Origin: Anniella stebbinsi
Lineage: Eukaryota; Chordata; Lepidosauria; Squamata; Anniellidae
Length of the DNA: 64,000 bases
NCBI GenBank assembly: GCA_029215795.1
Contig: JARDYH010000001.1
Coordinates: forward strand, 194,935,654-194,999,653
Direction: 5' to 3'
A program made the translations under genes and the position numbers. The first letter of the stretch is position 1. Each line of letters opens with the position of its first letter. The notes under the pieces are model-generated. The model was not told the DNA's origin and made no database searches. It saw only the letters and a list, made by a program, of their open reading frames with translations. Positions 1 through 12,206 of the stretch are shown in pieces.

Positions 1-109
1 AGGACACCTCCATGGAAAGATCTCTTTCTTCATCCAAAGGGAGGGAGGTCTGCAGTATCCTACGGCCCATGGGATGACCTCCCAGGGTACACAGAATTGC
101 CCCCCAATT

Positions 110-245
110 CAGGGATGGGCAACTTGCAGCTCTCCAGATATTTTGGCCTACAACTCCCATCAGCCCTATCCAGCATAGCCAATAGCAAAGGCTGATGGGA
201 GTTGTAGGTCAAGACATCTGGAGGACCACAAGTTGCCCACCCCTG
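110..245. mobile_element. Short foldback DNA element (ACAACTCCCATCA type)
   Basis: The ends are inverted copies: CAGGGATGGGCAACTTG on the left and CAAGTTGCCCACCCCTG on the right. The arms share the core CTACAACTCCCATCA and its complement around a small loop. It is a non-autonomous hairpin element with no coding capacity. No clear target duplication was seen. Degraded relatives occur at 945-1050, 18411-18538, 24389-24495, 26716-26830, 34186-34276 and 42374-42521. Confidence 0.75.
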
Positions 246-944
246 CCGTACATCAATCAATATTCGCATAAATCCCTGCATATAGAAAAGGAGCATATCA
301 AGGTGAAAGGTTTTAGTCTAGCCTCCAGGACATGCTAGTCCACAAAAAAATGTGTTTGGAAGAGCATTCAAACATGGGAGCCCCCATCTGCAGTCTGAAG
401 TATTACTGCCCAGCCACATGTTTAACAAAACTTATGTCTAGCATTCTTAAAATGAAGAGAAGTAGAAAGAGTTTGGGAAGAGCCAGTCTGGTGAAAAACG
501 CTTTGCAAAAACACCTTCCATAGAAATGCTTCCTTAACGAACCAGCAAGTGAGCATAAGCAGAGAGACTGAGCGGGTCCAGCAAGCTTTGGAGCGAAAGG
601 TGGCCCCCACAGTGTGAGTAGATGAGTGAGCTGCCTAATCTGCCAGATGTTGCATTTCAGAGTGGAATAGAACAAGTGTGGCCCACAGGGCACAGTCCAC
701 TGGGAAGTTCGCTTGCACAAATCCCACTCAATGAAATTGCACAACATCACTGTAATGCACCATGCTAATTAGTTGCTGTGAGAGGCAGGAAAATCGCTAG
801 ATTATTTCATCAGAGGCACTAGAATGTCTTGGGTTCACTCCGCTTGACCTGTAGCAACATTCAGTACAAGGCCTCTATATGGCAATCTAGGCAGCACTCT
901 GCTAAAAAGAGAAATGCCTTTTCTTTGGCATAGTTTATCCCAGC

Positions 945-1050
945 CCTCCTTTATCTGATGCCCTCCAGATGTGTTGAATTACAATGCCCAACATGCACAG
1001 ACATGTGTGGTCCAATACATCTGGAGAGCACCAGGTTGGGGGAGGCTGTT
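945..1050. mobile_element. Degraded short foldback element
   Basis: GATGCCCTCCAGATGTGTTG on the left is mirrored by a CATCTGGAGAGCACCAGGTTGGG end on the right, with a diverged loop. This is an old copy of the same class of hairpin element as at 110-245. Confidence 0.6.
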
Positions 1051-1129
1051 TTACATTAAAATTCTCAGAAATGTGCCTTGCAAATGTATTTTCTCCAAAC
1101 AGCTCTATCTTCTCATTTTAAATTAATGG

Positions 1130-1134
<5 letters not shown>

Positions 1135-1174
<40 letters not shown>
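1135..1174. repeat. (GA)n microsatellite
   Basis: Twenty uninterrupted AG/GA dinucleotides. Confidence 0.95.
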
Positions 1175-1175
<1 letters not shown>

Positions 1176-1218
1176 CCCTTCTATTAATCAGAAAGATCAA
1201 GCAAGCCCTTTCCATTAT

Positions 1219-1697
1219 TCAAGGTGCTGGTTCTAACCTATAAAGCCTTACACGGCTTGGGACCACAATAGCCGATGGAATGCCTCTCTCGACACGAACC
1301 TACCTGTACACTATGATCCACTTCTAAGGTCCTCTGGTTGCCTACTCTGAGGGAAGCACGGAGGGTGGCAACAAAGGAGAGTGCCTTTTCAGTTGTGCCC
1401 CCCCCCCCCAATTATGGAATGATCTCCCCGACGAGGCTCGCCTGGTGCCAACATTGTTATCTTTTCGGCGCCAGGTCAAGACTTTCCTCTTCTCCCAGGC
1501 ATTTAACAGCATATGTTGAGGGTTTTGTTGTTGTTGTTTGACCCAGAATAGTTGTTTTTAAATGGATATTGTATTTATAACCTGTTTTTATGCTTTTTAT
1601 GGTTTAAAATTTTGTATATCAGTTTTTTAATGTCCAATGTTTTTAACTTTTGTAAACTGCCCAGAGAGCTTCAGCTATGGGGCGGTATATAAATGCA

Positions 1698-1736
<39 letters not shown>
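1219..1736 (+). mobile_element. CR1/L2-clade LINE, 3' end
   Basis: Plus-strand remnant of the end of a LINE ORF2. The reverse-transcriptase tail reads like the phrase [16 protein letters not shown] seen intact at 16165-16821, followed by the conserved [15 protein letters not shown] region and a 3' UTR. The UTR ends GGGCGGTATATAAAT followed by (TAA)n at about 1701-1735. Stops and a C run at 1400-1409 break the frame. It is 5' truncated and of the same family as 16158-17278. Confidence 0.85.
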
Positions 1737-1817
1737 TTCCACTTACCTTGCATCTGCCACTGTTGTTCGGACCACTGCCCAGGCCACTACAAATACTGCT
1801 GGAAACCCTACAAATAT

Positions 1818-1835
1818 GGGGGGGGGGGGGGGGGG
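1818..1835 (+). repeat. 18-base poly-G tract
   Basis: Eighteen consecutive G residues directly after the LINE end. Comparable runs occur at 42484-42498 (15 G) and 47588-47604 (17 G). Confidence 0.95.
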
Positions 1836-2164
1836 AAATAATTGCCAACTGTTAGAACAAAGAATCTTGATCGAAGTATATCAATGCGAAATTGCTGAAA
1901 TACAGTTCATCAAGGGATTCAGTTTTACTTCCTGTGGTATGAAGAAAGACAAAGGGGATATTTTAATCACACTACCTATGTTAATACGCTCATCATTGTA
2001 TGATATCTGTGTACCACCCAACAACATTTGGTGAATGGTAACTCTTAAGGTAATTATCACTGTCTGTACTTCCTGCATTTCAATTCCAACACAGTTTACA
2101 TTTCTACAACCAACCAACCAACCAGCATGTGAATTTAAATCTGCCAATTTGGGGTTAACATTTC

Positions 2165-2285
2165 ATGCAGCAGATAAAGTGGACAGTATCAATGAAAGCT
2201 TATGCCAGGATACATGTTTTAGTCTTTAAGGTGCCACAAGATTCTGTTGTTTTTGCTGCAACAGACGAACATGGCTACTTCTCTG
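2165..2285 (+). repeat. Unclassified interspersed repeat fragment
   Basis: The phrases AAAGCTTATGCCA, GTCTTTAAGGTGCCACAAGA and GCTGCAACAGACGAACATGGCTAC match, from memory, a widespread sauropsid interspersed repeat. I cannot name the family. Confidence 0.45.
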
Positions 2286-3104
2286 GAAATTGCCCTTTAG
2301 GAATGAAACAGTGATTTAAAATTACTTTCTTCTAATGCTGAGGGAAAGAATAGAAGAATTTAGAAGGAACTGGCACAATGAAGGACAACGTCCTTCCTCT
2401 CAACAAAGCAGAACTTCTGAAAGATCACTATCCAAACTCTGGGCGCTTCTAGACCTTACAAATTGCACTCTGGATTCAAACGTTGATCACCCACAAAGCA
2501 CAAGCTGAAGTGGGGGTGAAGAGAAGAGTGTGATCTGATCAGTGCTAGTTCAGATGTACCTGCAGGACCTGAACAGGAGGAGACACTCTCACTGCAGGTA
2601 AACTGCAATAGTAGTTCACCCCTCATAACAGACAGCAGCTCTAACACGTAACTTTCTACATGGGGGTGGGGTGGGGATGCTGTTTTCCTCCTAGCTTTGC
2701 ATGTGGGTCTGTGTTTACAGTTGTTTACAGTTCCACTCATGGAAGCCTCCAATGGATCAAATGGCTTTCCATCAGCAGAGGGACACCAAATGGATACGAC
2801 CATCATATAAAATTAAAAAATGAAATTCAAATTATTACTAGTACCTTAAAAGGTGAGACTGAATGCTATCAATCAGCAAAAAAAAAAGTATATAGCACTT
2901 ATCATAACATCATGGCGTTTATCACAATACTTGAAGGACACGTCCTTTCAGGTGGATCTAAAACCATCCCACTTTTTAATGGACATAATTGGATCTGACC
3001 TAATTTGAAACAAAACCATCACACTTCCTTGCTCCTACTTCAGGCACTTTTCTGAATAATGTTGTTTTGTATAGTATGTGTTTCCTGGATAGGTAATATA
3101 TAAT

Positions 3105-3330
3105 GGTTCAATTCGGATGACACGATAGTCAGTGGTGGGGTAATAATCAACTTTACAGTTGTTCAACTAGGGAGTACTCCCCACACAACATGGTAATAAA
3201 TAATCAACTGTGGTGTGAATTAGGATCAGCGCTGAGTTGACTATGGCAGCATTCGGATGACACAATAGTCAAAACAACTGACGATTGTTTCCCCTACACC
3301 AGTTGTTTATTGTGTCGTCTGAATTGAGCC
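3105..3330. mobile_element. Hairpin DNA element with GGTTCAATTCGGATGACAC ends
   Basis: The left end GGTTCAATTCGGATGACAC and the right end GTGTCGTCTGAATTGAGCC are inverted copies. Each is flanked by AAT, a possible 3-base target duplication. A second inverted unit begins near 3249 inside it. Short TIRs starting GG and a 3-base duplication suggest PIF/Harbinger; this classification is an inference. Confidence 0.6.
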
Positions 3331-4904
3331 AATGTGTACCTTTCATTATTCTGTAAAATACTCTGATATTAAAGAAGGAAAAAGTTTCTTCTGGTACTGA
3401 ACTGTTGCCATCGTTAAACAAATTTGCCACTACTTACAAATCAGTCCCATCTACCATTTGATTAAGGTAATTTAAATACATCTGCTAGATTAATTAAGAT
3501 TTCACAGCCTCTGATTTGATGAACATATCAGCTGTTGACTCAAAACTGTCTCCATCTGGGGTGAACCACATCATGGAGACCATTTGGAGTTAACAGCTGG
3601 ATTTTATATTTTCAAAAATGCAGGATCAACAATTATCTGCTACTTCCCAGTAGTTCCAGGGGACACAGAAACCTGAAACCATGACATCAACTGGCAGATC
3701 CCAATTTGAATGTCTGCAGACCCTCATCTTCCATATCATCTTAAGACTGACTATGCAGATATCATCTCTACCACATCCAGTCAGCCTTTCCCCCATTCCC
3801 ATCCCACCCTGTTTTATATCTTGACTCATGAAGAGATCTGGAGATTGTAAAAACTTGCATGTTTTCTCTGCTTTTTGAGTTGACTTAATCAACATTATTA
3901 CACTATATGCTTTTTTTCTGATAGCCGGCACAGCTGCCCCTGCTCTTTCCATACAAATTGAAATTCGTCTATTCTGTTGTTCTGAACACTTTTGGTTTGC
4001 TAATGGCCGGAGCGCCTTTGCTGCAACAGAGTCAATAAATGGTTAAATTGAATTCTCCAGCCTTGAGTGTTTGATTGGAAAGAAGCGCCCTGAGGCAACA
4101 AACCTCTTGCCCTATTGAGGCATAACATTATTGTAGCTTAAAGTTCTTACTGCCAGTAAAGGAAAGTCATGCCAACTTTTCAGAATGGTGAAAAACTTCA
4201 CAAAAACCAGTAACCCCCCCCCCCCCAAAGGATCACTGGTTAGGGAGAAGCAGCGTGGCTATCTGAGGAATTTCTGGAAGGCCAGATTGGGGGCCCAGCT
4301 GGGCGAGATTTGGTCCACGAGCCTGATTTAGGAGACTGGGAAATGTTAACAAACAACAGGCCAAGAGAAATTTAATTCTCACAAAAAGTAATATCTGGAT
4401 GTTACCATTTCTGGTCACCACTGGGGCTTCACATTATGAAATGCTCATCTATACAGAGAAATTTCCTAAACATAGAAAAGAGAAGAGTTCTAGCCCAGCC
4501 ATCTCCCAGATATGTTGGAATGTTTTTCTTGAAGGAGCATGCCATCACATGAGCCTCCACCTGCAGTGGCACAAGCCAAGCTCCAGACATGAGTTTATTC
4601 TTCAGTAAGAGTTAGGACAGAGAGTTACTGCAGCAGAGGCTATTCCTACAGCTTTTCACAAATATTTTTTTCACACAAGGATTCTCTTCTGAAAACATAA
4701 AGCAAAAATAAGCTGTTCGATATCTATCATAAGTTCATGAGAAGATCCCCAAGGCTTGATCAAACCTTGCAGCTTATAAAAATCAATAATAAAACAATGG
4801 GGGAGAATAAATGAAAATTGCAAATTCATGACCTTTAGAATGGACAACACTAATCTAACTTCAAATGGAAAGAGATTTTTGGAATGAGGCACAATGTACC
4901 TTAC

Positions 4905-5058
4905 CCCAGCCTGTTAAGATAAAACCCCACAGGTATTTGGTATCCGAAAAGAAAGCCACAAATATTAAGCTGTGCAGGTAGAGGCCTTCAACCAGGATCC
5001 AGTAGTAGTTGGTTGTCAAGAAGTAAACAAACATCACCACAGTAATCTTGCACCATAC
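4905..5058 (-). CDS. PTH2R: PTH2R exon 7 (TM3, second intracellular loop, start of TM4)
   Basis: Encodes 51 residues plus one base. It begins [10 protein letters not shown], continues through [14 protein letters not shown] and [11 protein letters not shown], and ends at the start of TM4 with ILTGW. Cys232 is the expected partner for the second extracellular loop disulfide. Acceptor TTGACAG|GTA and donor GG|GTAAGG. The residue just before Cys232 is Trp where I recall Gly in mammals. No following exon was found between here and position 1. Confidence 0.97.
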
Positions 5059-8000
5059 CTGTCAATCAATCCAAAAGAAAGAAATCCAAGTATTGTAATT
5101 GGAGAAATCATTCAATCTAACAACACACTTGCAGACTGACCCTCATCTTCTACCTTCCAATGTCTTTATTAGACATAACAAGGCATCAAAACCAAGACAA
5201 TACCATGCTTTATGTTAAGCTTATTTCAATAGGTTTTATGGCTCATTTCCCCCCACCCCATATTAATTTGTATTTAACGCTTGCGAGAACAACAATAACC
5301 AAGCATTTAAGGTACAATGATTTCCAGCTCCTTTGATTGATTGATTGTTTTGATTGATTGCATTTCCATACTGCCCAATAGCCAAAGCTCTCTCAGACGA
5401 GCTCCACACTTTTGCAGCTGTTTCATTTGTCTCAGCTAAACTGGTGTTTTCTGCAACAATGTATAAGCTGTGAATTATAGATGTGTTTCCTTAAATATTT
5501 AAACAGAGCTGTCTAGGAGCTGCAACCCAGTTAAGGCTTCCAGATGCATATTGAAAGACACACATCTGTTGCTCATGCATTTTTATACACCTAGCATGTC
5601 AGTGATAACCAGGGGAAAGGGCTGCACCAGTGGGAATATTGAAGTTGCTTCCTAGACAGTCCCTGCATTCTCAGACTTTCTCTCTGGACCTGTTCAGACG
5701 CTAAGCCATGGTTAGGCCGCTAACACTTTTACAGCAAATGGTTAGTGAGTGTGTTTAAACCGTGGTCATGTAGCCGCCGTGGTTAGGAATGGTTCACCCA
5801 ACACGCTAAGCCATAATGTTTAGCTCAAAATCCTTAACCGCCGTGACTCAGAGTGTCGTCTGAACAGGGTCATAGTCTCTTCCATCACCACTGCTGCGGC
5901 ACTCTTTGCCATGCTGTGCTTCAGTCAGCACAGTAGACCCTTCAATCTGGCATCAGAATTCACCTTGTGTGAATTCCAGTGACAATCCTACATAAAATAT
6001 GCTGTTTCTCAAAATTTCTTTATTTATAGGTGACCTTTCAGGGCAGTAACCCTCCCAAGGCAGCATTTAAAAGGAGCAGACTTCCCAATATTTTCAAATT
6101 ATTGGGAACTCTGGAAAAAAAAATGCAGTTAATCCTGAAGTATTTTCCTGTCATTTTGTCATAGCAACATTGATCCAGATGGGGTAATATTGCAACTGAA
6201 ATCGCTTAAATTGCAATACAATGGGTATAGAACATATAGGGCTCCATCACACTTTGTGTTTATTGCACTTTGAGAGTCCATCCTCTCTGGTTTTAGTGCT
6301 GTTGACTCGCATGACGTCGTCCCTGTCCTGCACTATTCTCGCTTTTTCCTCTGTTCTCGCGGCTTATTTTGTACCTGGGAAAGTCCGTTTCATCTTGGAA
6401 GTGCGCAATGAAAACCCAAATGTAAACCAGTAAATCCGCTTCTGTGGTTGGGGGGGGGGGTGTTTGGTAGGGGTGTGCATGGACCCCCCCGGATCGGATC
6501 GGGACCCGGATCAGGACCTCCAATTTTGTCCCGGATCAGATTGGACAAAATCGGAGGCCCCCGGACCGGATCGGGCCCGATCCTGATCCAAAAATCGGAC
6601 ATCCAATTTTTGGATCAACCGCCATTTTTGTTTTCCCCATATACTTGCACTGGGGGAAAGAAAGCTTTCCCTCAATGCAAGTCTATGGGGAAAAACTGGC
6701 GGCGGGTGGGTGAGGGAGGCCTAACTCCCTCCTCCCTCCTCGCGGTTCTTACCTCCCGGGGCCGTTCGCTCCCCTCCGCCGCTGGCTGCTACTGCGAGCA
6801 GGCTTCGCGGCCTGCTCCTGAGTAGCACACCAGGTGATGACATCACCTGGCGTGCTACCTAGGGGTAGGCCGCAAAGCCTGCTCACAGTAGCGGCCAGTG
6901 GCGGAGGGGAGTGGATGGCCCCAGCAGGTAAGCAGGACATGCCCCCCCTCCCCCCCTGCTTACCTTCTGGATCAGATCGGATTGGATCGGACGATCCAGC
7001 GGGGTGATCGGAAATCGGATAATTGTATCCGATTTCCCCTGGATCGGATCCGGATCGTGGATCGGACCCGATCCAGTGCACACCCCTAGCATTTGGGGAT
7101 GTGTTTTGAAGGCCGTTTTCAATGACGAAAGAATAGGGCGTGCTTTTAATCCGCCAACTCAGTTTTACAACTTACTTCCTACTTTTCATCATTGGAGACG
7201 TTAGGGGTTGGAAGGAAGGTTTCTGTTGTGTCTACGTCCAACTCCCTGCTTCAAAGGGATGAAATCTCAGATAGTGACTCGGATCTTGGTTCTGGAATGC
7301 AAGAGCTGGGGGAGTTACAGCTAGAAGAAGAGGAAGAGCCCTTTCCCACGGCTGGGCAGGAAGTAAATCTTCAAGGCAACGAGGACCTTAACGAGAGAGA
7401 TAGTACTTTCTCTTCTGGGACAAAGGGGTTCAGGAATGCAGTGGCAAGGCGGAGAGCAAAGAGAAGAGACTTCAAACTCAGGACCGCCCGCCGCTCAGAG
7501 AGGCTAGCAAACAAAGCACTACAGGCTAATTTGTCCTAATTATATGACTCTGTTCTTTTTTCTCTTTCTCTAAGTTAGCTCAACTGAATTGCCTAGGGGC
7601 TAAAGAACCTTTGTCTTGCTGGAGGAGGGAGAACGATCGTTTTTTTGTGTATAATAAAGGATTTGTATTTTCCCTTCAAGAGGTCTGTTTGTTGTCCTCA
7701 CACTTTTTCGTTAGAACTTACAGAGTCATGACAGTTTCTGTGCTCCAACCCTCTCTATCTTTTGGCTCCTTTCCTTGTTCTGCTGAACCCCTGTCGTGTT
7801 GGAATCGCAGAACTTCACCTTAACCTTTCAAACCGCTCTGATCCTTCTTCATACATTTATTTCTGTCGGCTTCCATCACCCTTCCATGTGCCTTATAAAT
7901 CTCCCTAGTGGAAGGCCTACGGCTTAAATTTCATGTTCTACTTCCTTTTATTGCCTGAAAACTTCTTCGGCAAAGCAGTTTCATATAAAGAATCAAGTCT

Positions 8001-9943
8001 GACGGAGGAGGGACCCTTAAACGTTTCCAAGGATACCGGATTGGCAAGACAAAATGATATCCTTTCCAGTGAGTCATTGGCAACAGATTAACATCTGAAA
8101 GAACATAGGAGCGATCTTTTGATCTCACACTATGAAGTAAAACGGAGCTATTGGGGGGGGGGGGGTGAATTTAGTATGACTTGGATGTAAATGCAGTTGA
8201 AATCAATGGGATTTACCCTGGAGTAAGGGAACAGCCATCTCTATTTTAAAAACTGGAGATGCTCAGCTTCGCATGATCAAAGAAAAGGAAAAGCGATCCT
8301 TCACAAATGCAAAGAGGTGGAAGGTCGCACCAGTGAACTATCAGAAAAAGCTTTTCAAGGGCAGGGAAATTTAAAAATTCTTTAAAAATGAAGGGATGAA
8401 CCAATCTGATTCAAACTGGGCATGCTGAAAGCTCTCCTGGAGACCTATCATCATGTCAAGTTTCATCTTTTTAGCTATAAAAATTACCCAGATGTAAGCA
8501 TTTTGGTTAATTTGCATTTTAAAAAATCTTAAAAATCAAGGCATGGACTATCTGATTCAAACTTGGCATGCCTAAAGCTCTACTTAAGAGCTCTCGAGAT
8601 CCCAAGTTTCATCTCTGTCTTTAAAAATTACACAGATGTAAGCATTTTCTGTACATTGTAATAGCAGCTCCCATGAGCAAGGGGGGAAGGCTGCCACGAC
8701 CATCACAACGTCCATCAACGACAAGAACCAATGAACTGGAGGGGGAAGGAGAAGAGGCGGAGTGGAGTGAGGCAGGCGCAATAGAAGCTGGAGAGCGAAA
8801 ATAGAGTTCACCGGTACAGCTACGATGGTGAAAGGGAGGAGCGCTTGCAGCACTTCTGAAATGGAGGTAAAATATGCGAAGGCAAACTGGAGGGAAAAAA
8901 TTGGTGTGATGGAGCCCATATTGGCCAATTCTCATGTAAGCAGGTGACCTGGATCCATTCTAAGTCTGCTAAATGAAACACTATCTGGGCTCCTGCACTG
9001 AGCTTTTGGGAAATCTACTATGGATCATAGAAGATTTCAATTCTGGGGAAATTCTGGGGTATTTGATGCTAATTAATGGAGTATTTTAATAATAATTTCA
9101 TACACTTTGTTATGTAAACTGCTCAAATATTTTGTTATAGGAAGCAGTATACAAGTATTATTAAGAAATACATAAATAATCAATCAATCAATCAATCATG
9201 TGATCCTGCCAGCTGGGTCACTTTAAAAATATCCTCAGATACTGACTGAATAAAATAATATTTATCAGTAATTCCATTAATGCTAGGTGGAGAAGCCAGA
9301 GTAAGAGGAGGGGAGAAGTACTTACGTACTGAGACTTGCCCGTGCCTGGAGCCACTATAGTATTTTGTAGGTCACCCATGAGCAGCGAGTCAAGCTCTTT
9401 GACTCCAATATGAGTATGAACTACTTTGTCTTTGATAAAGATTATGGTAGCTCTGAGCATAAAAGATGCAAACAAATGCAGATGTATGTAGTTCCGGGTG
9501 CAATGGAGCCTCCTGTGGGAGGGAAGAACTGTTCAAGAGATTATAAGAACTTACGAAGAATCCTGCTGAACAAGACCGCAGGCAGCATCCGACAGGGCAC
9601 AGCACCTTGGCCAATTTTGTTGTGACCCCGCTGAAGCTGCTATGCGCAAGATTAATGGGAATTTAGCACTTTTGAGCAAATGGACATGCTTGTTTTTGAA
9701 ACGGGGCAGGTCAGTGGAGCTTGCATAAAGGAACTCCGCTGACCTCACCCCATCCATAAACAGGAGTTTCCAATCATTTTGGGATTTTCTATAGGAAGCC
9801 TTAATCTCTGTTGTGCAAATGGTGAATCAGTAGGAGCGACCACTTGCATGATAGCCCTGTTGGATACTGTCTCTAGTCCAGAATCCTGTTTCTACACTGG
9901 CCAGCCACACATTTACAAGTAGAGCATGAGGGCAAGAGCCACC

Positions 9944-9978
<35 letters not shown>

Positions 9979-12171
9979 TCTTACCCGCCTCTCCTTCTGG
10001 ATCAAGGCGGGGTACAACACCAAATACAGAACACCATAAAATACATATAACTGATTAAAAGCACATAAAACTAATGCATTAGTAAAAGGCATCTTAAGAT
10101 TCAACTGAGTAGGCCTGCTGGAAGAGATCAGTCTTTATGGCTTTCTTGAATTCCAGGAGACTGTTAAGTTGATGAATCTCTCCTGGCAGGCCATTCCACA
10201 GGCTGGGAGCGGCAGAAGAGAAGGTCCTCTGGGTAACGGCTGTCAGCCTAGTTTTTGCTGACTGGAGTCAATTCTGCCCAAAGGACCTGAATGTGTGAGG
10301 TGGATTGTACAGGAGAAGGCGATCCCGCAGGTAACTTAGACCCAAACCATGTAAGGCTTTAAAGGTAATAACCAACACTTTATACTTCACCTGGAAACTA
10401 ATTGGCAGCCAGTGGAGTGATTTTAAAGCTGGTATAATATGGCAACCCCTAGATGTACCAGTGACCAACCTGGCTGCCATATTTTGTACTTCCTTTATAG
10501 TTGGTGCCCAGCATTTGGCGCTCAAAGTTATGCTCCTCTGAAGATGGAGGTTTCATTTGGCTGTCATGGCTAACAGCTGTTCATACACCTAAATTTGTCC
10601 TTACTTTTTTTAAAAAATGATCTAGGCTAGTGGCCATCACCACATCTTGTGGCTATGAAACAGTTGCATGAACCCTAACAAAAACGAGAAAGGGCAGTTT
10701 TAAGAGAGAGAGACCATTAAGGATATATTGCACTATGTCTGTTTTTAAAACCATGAGATCACACATCTACCATGTCATTAGGCTCAAACAACCAAGATTT
10801 CTACAGTCAAATTAAAAGCAGTCACTTCCCATATAGTGCATATCTCCTTCTAAACATGCATTAGAAGTCAAAAGGATATCCTTAGCATCACTTTCCAAAG
10901 TGCTTCTGTTTGTGGTACAGTGTTGTGACTTTTCACATATAAGGATCAAGGGTCCTCTCCTTAAGCCTTTTCAGACAGCAAAACTGGGAAAGTCCACTGC
11001 CTGCAACCCTGGAGAGCTGCTGTTTGTCAGACAGGACAGGATTGACCTAGCTGGACCATTGATGTGGCTCATTCTACTGCTGTCTATATTCTTCCTGTGT
11101 GCATTTTTGCAGAGTTTCATGGACAGCTGATCCTAGCACACGAGCTCATGGCTTTCCGGCATCAGAAAAGGCCCTTGAAGTCACACAGGTTTTGATGGTG
11201 CATCAGGTGCCTCCCAACTAGGGGAGGCTGTGTATGAAGTGTTGTCCCGATCCTGCAAAGTTCCAAGGGTGTATTTGCACTACCCCCTTTTTGGTGCACC
11301 CAGGGTTTTCACTCCTTTGTGAGTAATTGCGCAGGGCTTTGATGGTGCACCATTCCTGAGCTGTGATTCACTCACCTGAAGTAGCCAATGATGAAAATAG
11401 CCACTGCTAGAGAGCTGAAGGAGATGGAGTATCCAACCGTGTATGTAATATAGAGGCGTTCAAGGAATTCCCTCTGGAGGAAACAATAACAGAAGAACTT
11501 GTAGGACATCTTTTTCACTTGAGTGCACAATTGTCAGCTTTGGAATGGTCTGCAATATTTTTATCTTTAAAAATCAAGGAGTTCTAAAATATGTCTATCA
11601 CGAAAATCCACTCTAGAGCTCACAGCTGCATTTGTGATGTAAAGACCACACCATTCTATTGTACGTGGAGGTAAAGCTAGAGCTGTACAAGGAAACCCAT
11701 GATGTCATCAACACTTGGAGATAACTCTCTGATAAGCATAACACAGATTCAATGCATGGATCCACACATTTCTTTAATAAAGCCGTTAGGGTGACCAGAT
11801 AAAATCCAGGTCAGGGCTCATGTAACTTTAACAGTTGTAGAGAAAAGGGAATTTCAGCCAGTGTCATTTGTATGCAATTAGTTCCTGGTGAAATTCCCTC
11901 TTCATCACAACAATTAAAGTTGCAGGGGCCCTGTCTTCTTTTGTATATGGTCACTCTAGTATAGTGCATGCACCTTTAACTGTTGTGATGAAGAGGGAAT
12001 TTCACCAGGAACTAATTGCATACAAATGACTCTGGCTGAAATTCCCTTTGCTCTACAACTGTTAAAGTTACATGAGCCCTGACCTGGATTTTATCTGGTC
12101 ACCCTAAAAGCCTTATCATCACAAGGGACTTCCTAGTAATCAATTTGGGGGATCACCATTTGTTTTGTATG

Positions 12172-12206
<35 letters not shown>

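Larger units (their letters stand above)
1..4904 (-). other. PTH2R intron 7 (partial) with repeats
   Basis: No exon was found on either strand. The stretch holds a short foldback element near each of 110-245 and 945-1050, an (AG)n tract, a LINE 3' end (1219-1736), an 18-base G run, a repeat-like segment around 2165-2285 and a Harbinger-like hairpin element at 3105-3330. Unique-looking sequence from about 3340 to 4904 shows nothing recognisable. The open frames here are short and lack coding features. Confidence 0.7.
5059..9325 (-). other. PTH2R intron 6
   Basis: Contains a LINE tail (5335-5400, minus), a Harbinger-like element (5687-5870), a 621-base hAT-like palindrome (6468-7088) directly followed by an orphan ORF (7192-7539), a tandem duplicated unit (8381-8652) and a LINE tail ending (AATC)n at about 9083-9198. 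A pair of 14-base inverted repeats (6239-6252 and 8904-8917) brackets much of this. Between about 7770 and 8380 nothing recognisable was seen. Confidence 0.7.
9513..11375 (-). other. PTH2R intron 5
   Basis: Contains a minus-strand LINE 3' end (9943-10520), a MIR-like SINE fragment (about 10999-11100, plus) and a segment at 11193-11350 that recurs at 25089-25240. No exon was seen between 10550 and 10990. Confidence 0.7.

Noticed and set aside
60..296. Minus-strand ORF at the window start
   Set aside because: Most of it is translation of the short foldback element 110-245.
3626..3952. Minus-strand ORF in PTH2R intron 7, considered as the next PTH2R exon (TM4)
   Set aside because: The translation has no membrane segment or class B receptor motif and no phase-matched splice sites. 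The real TM4 exon must lie outside the window.
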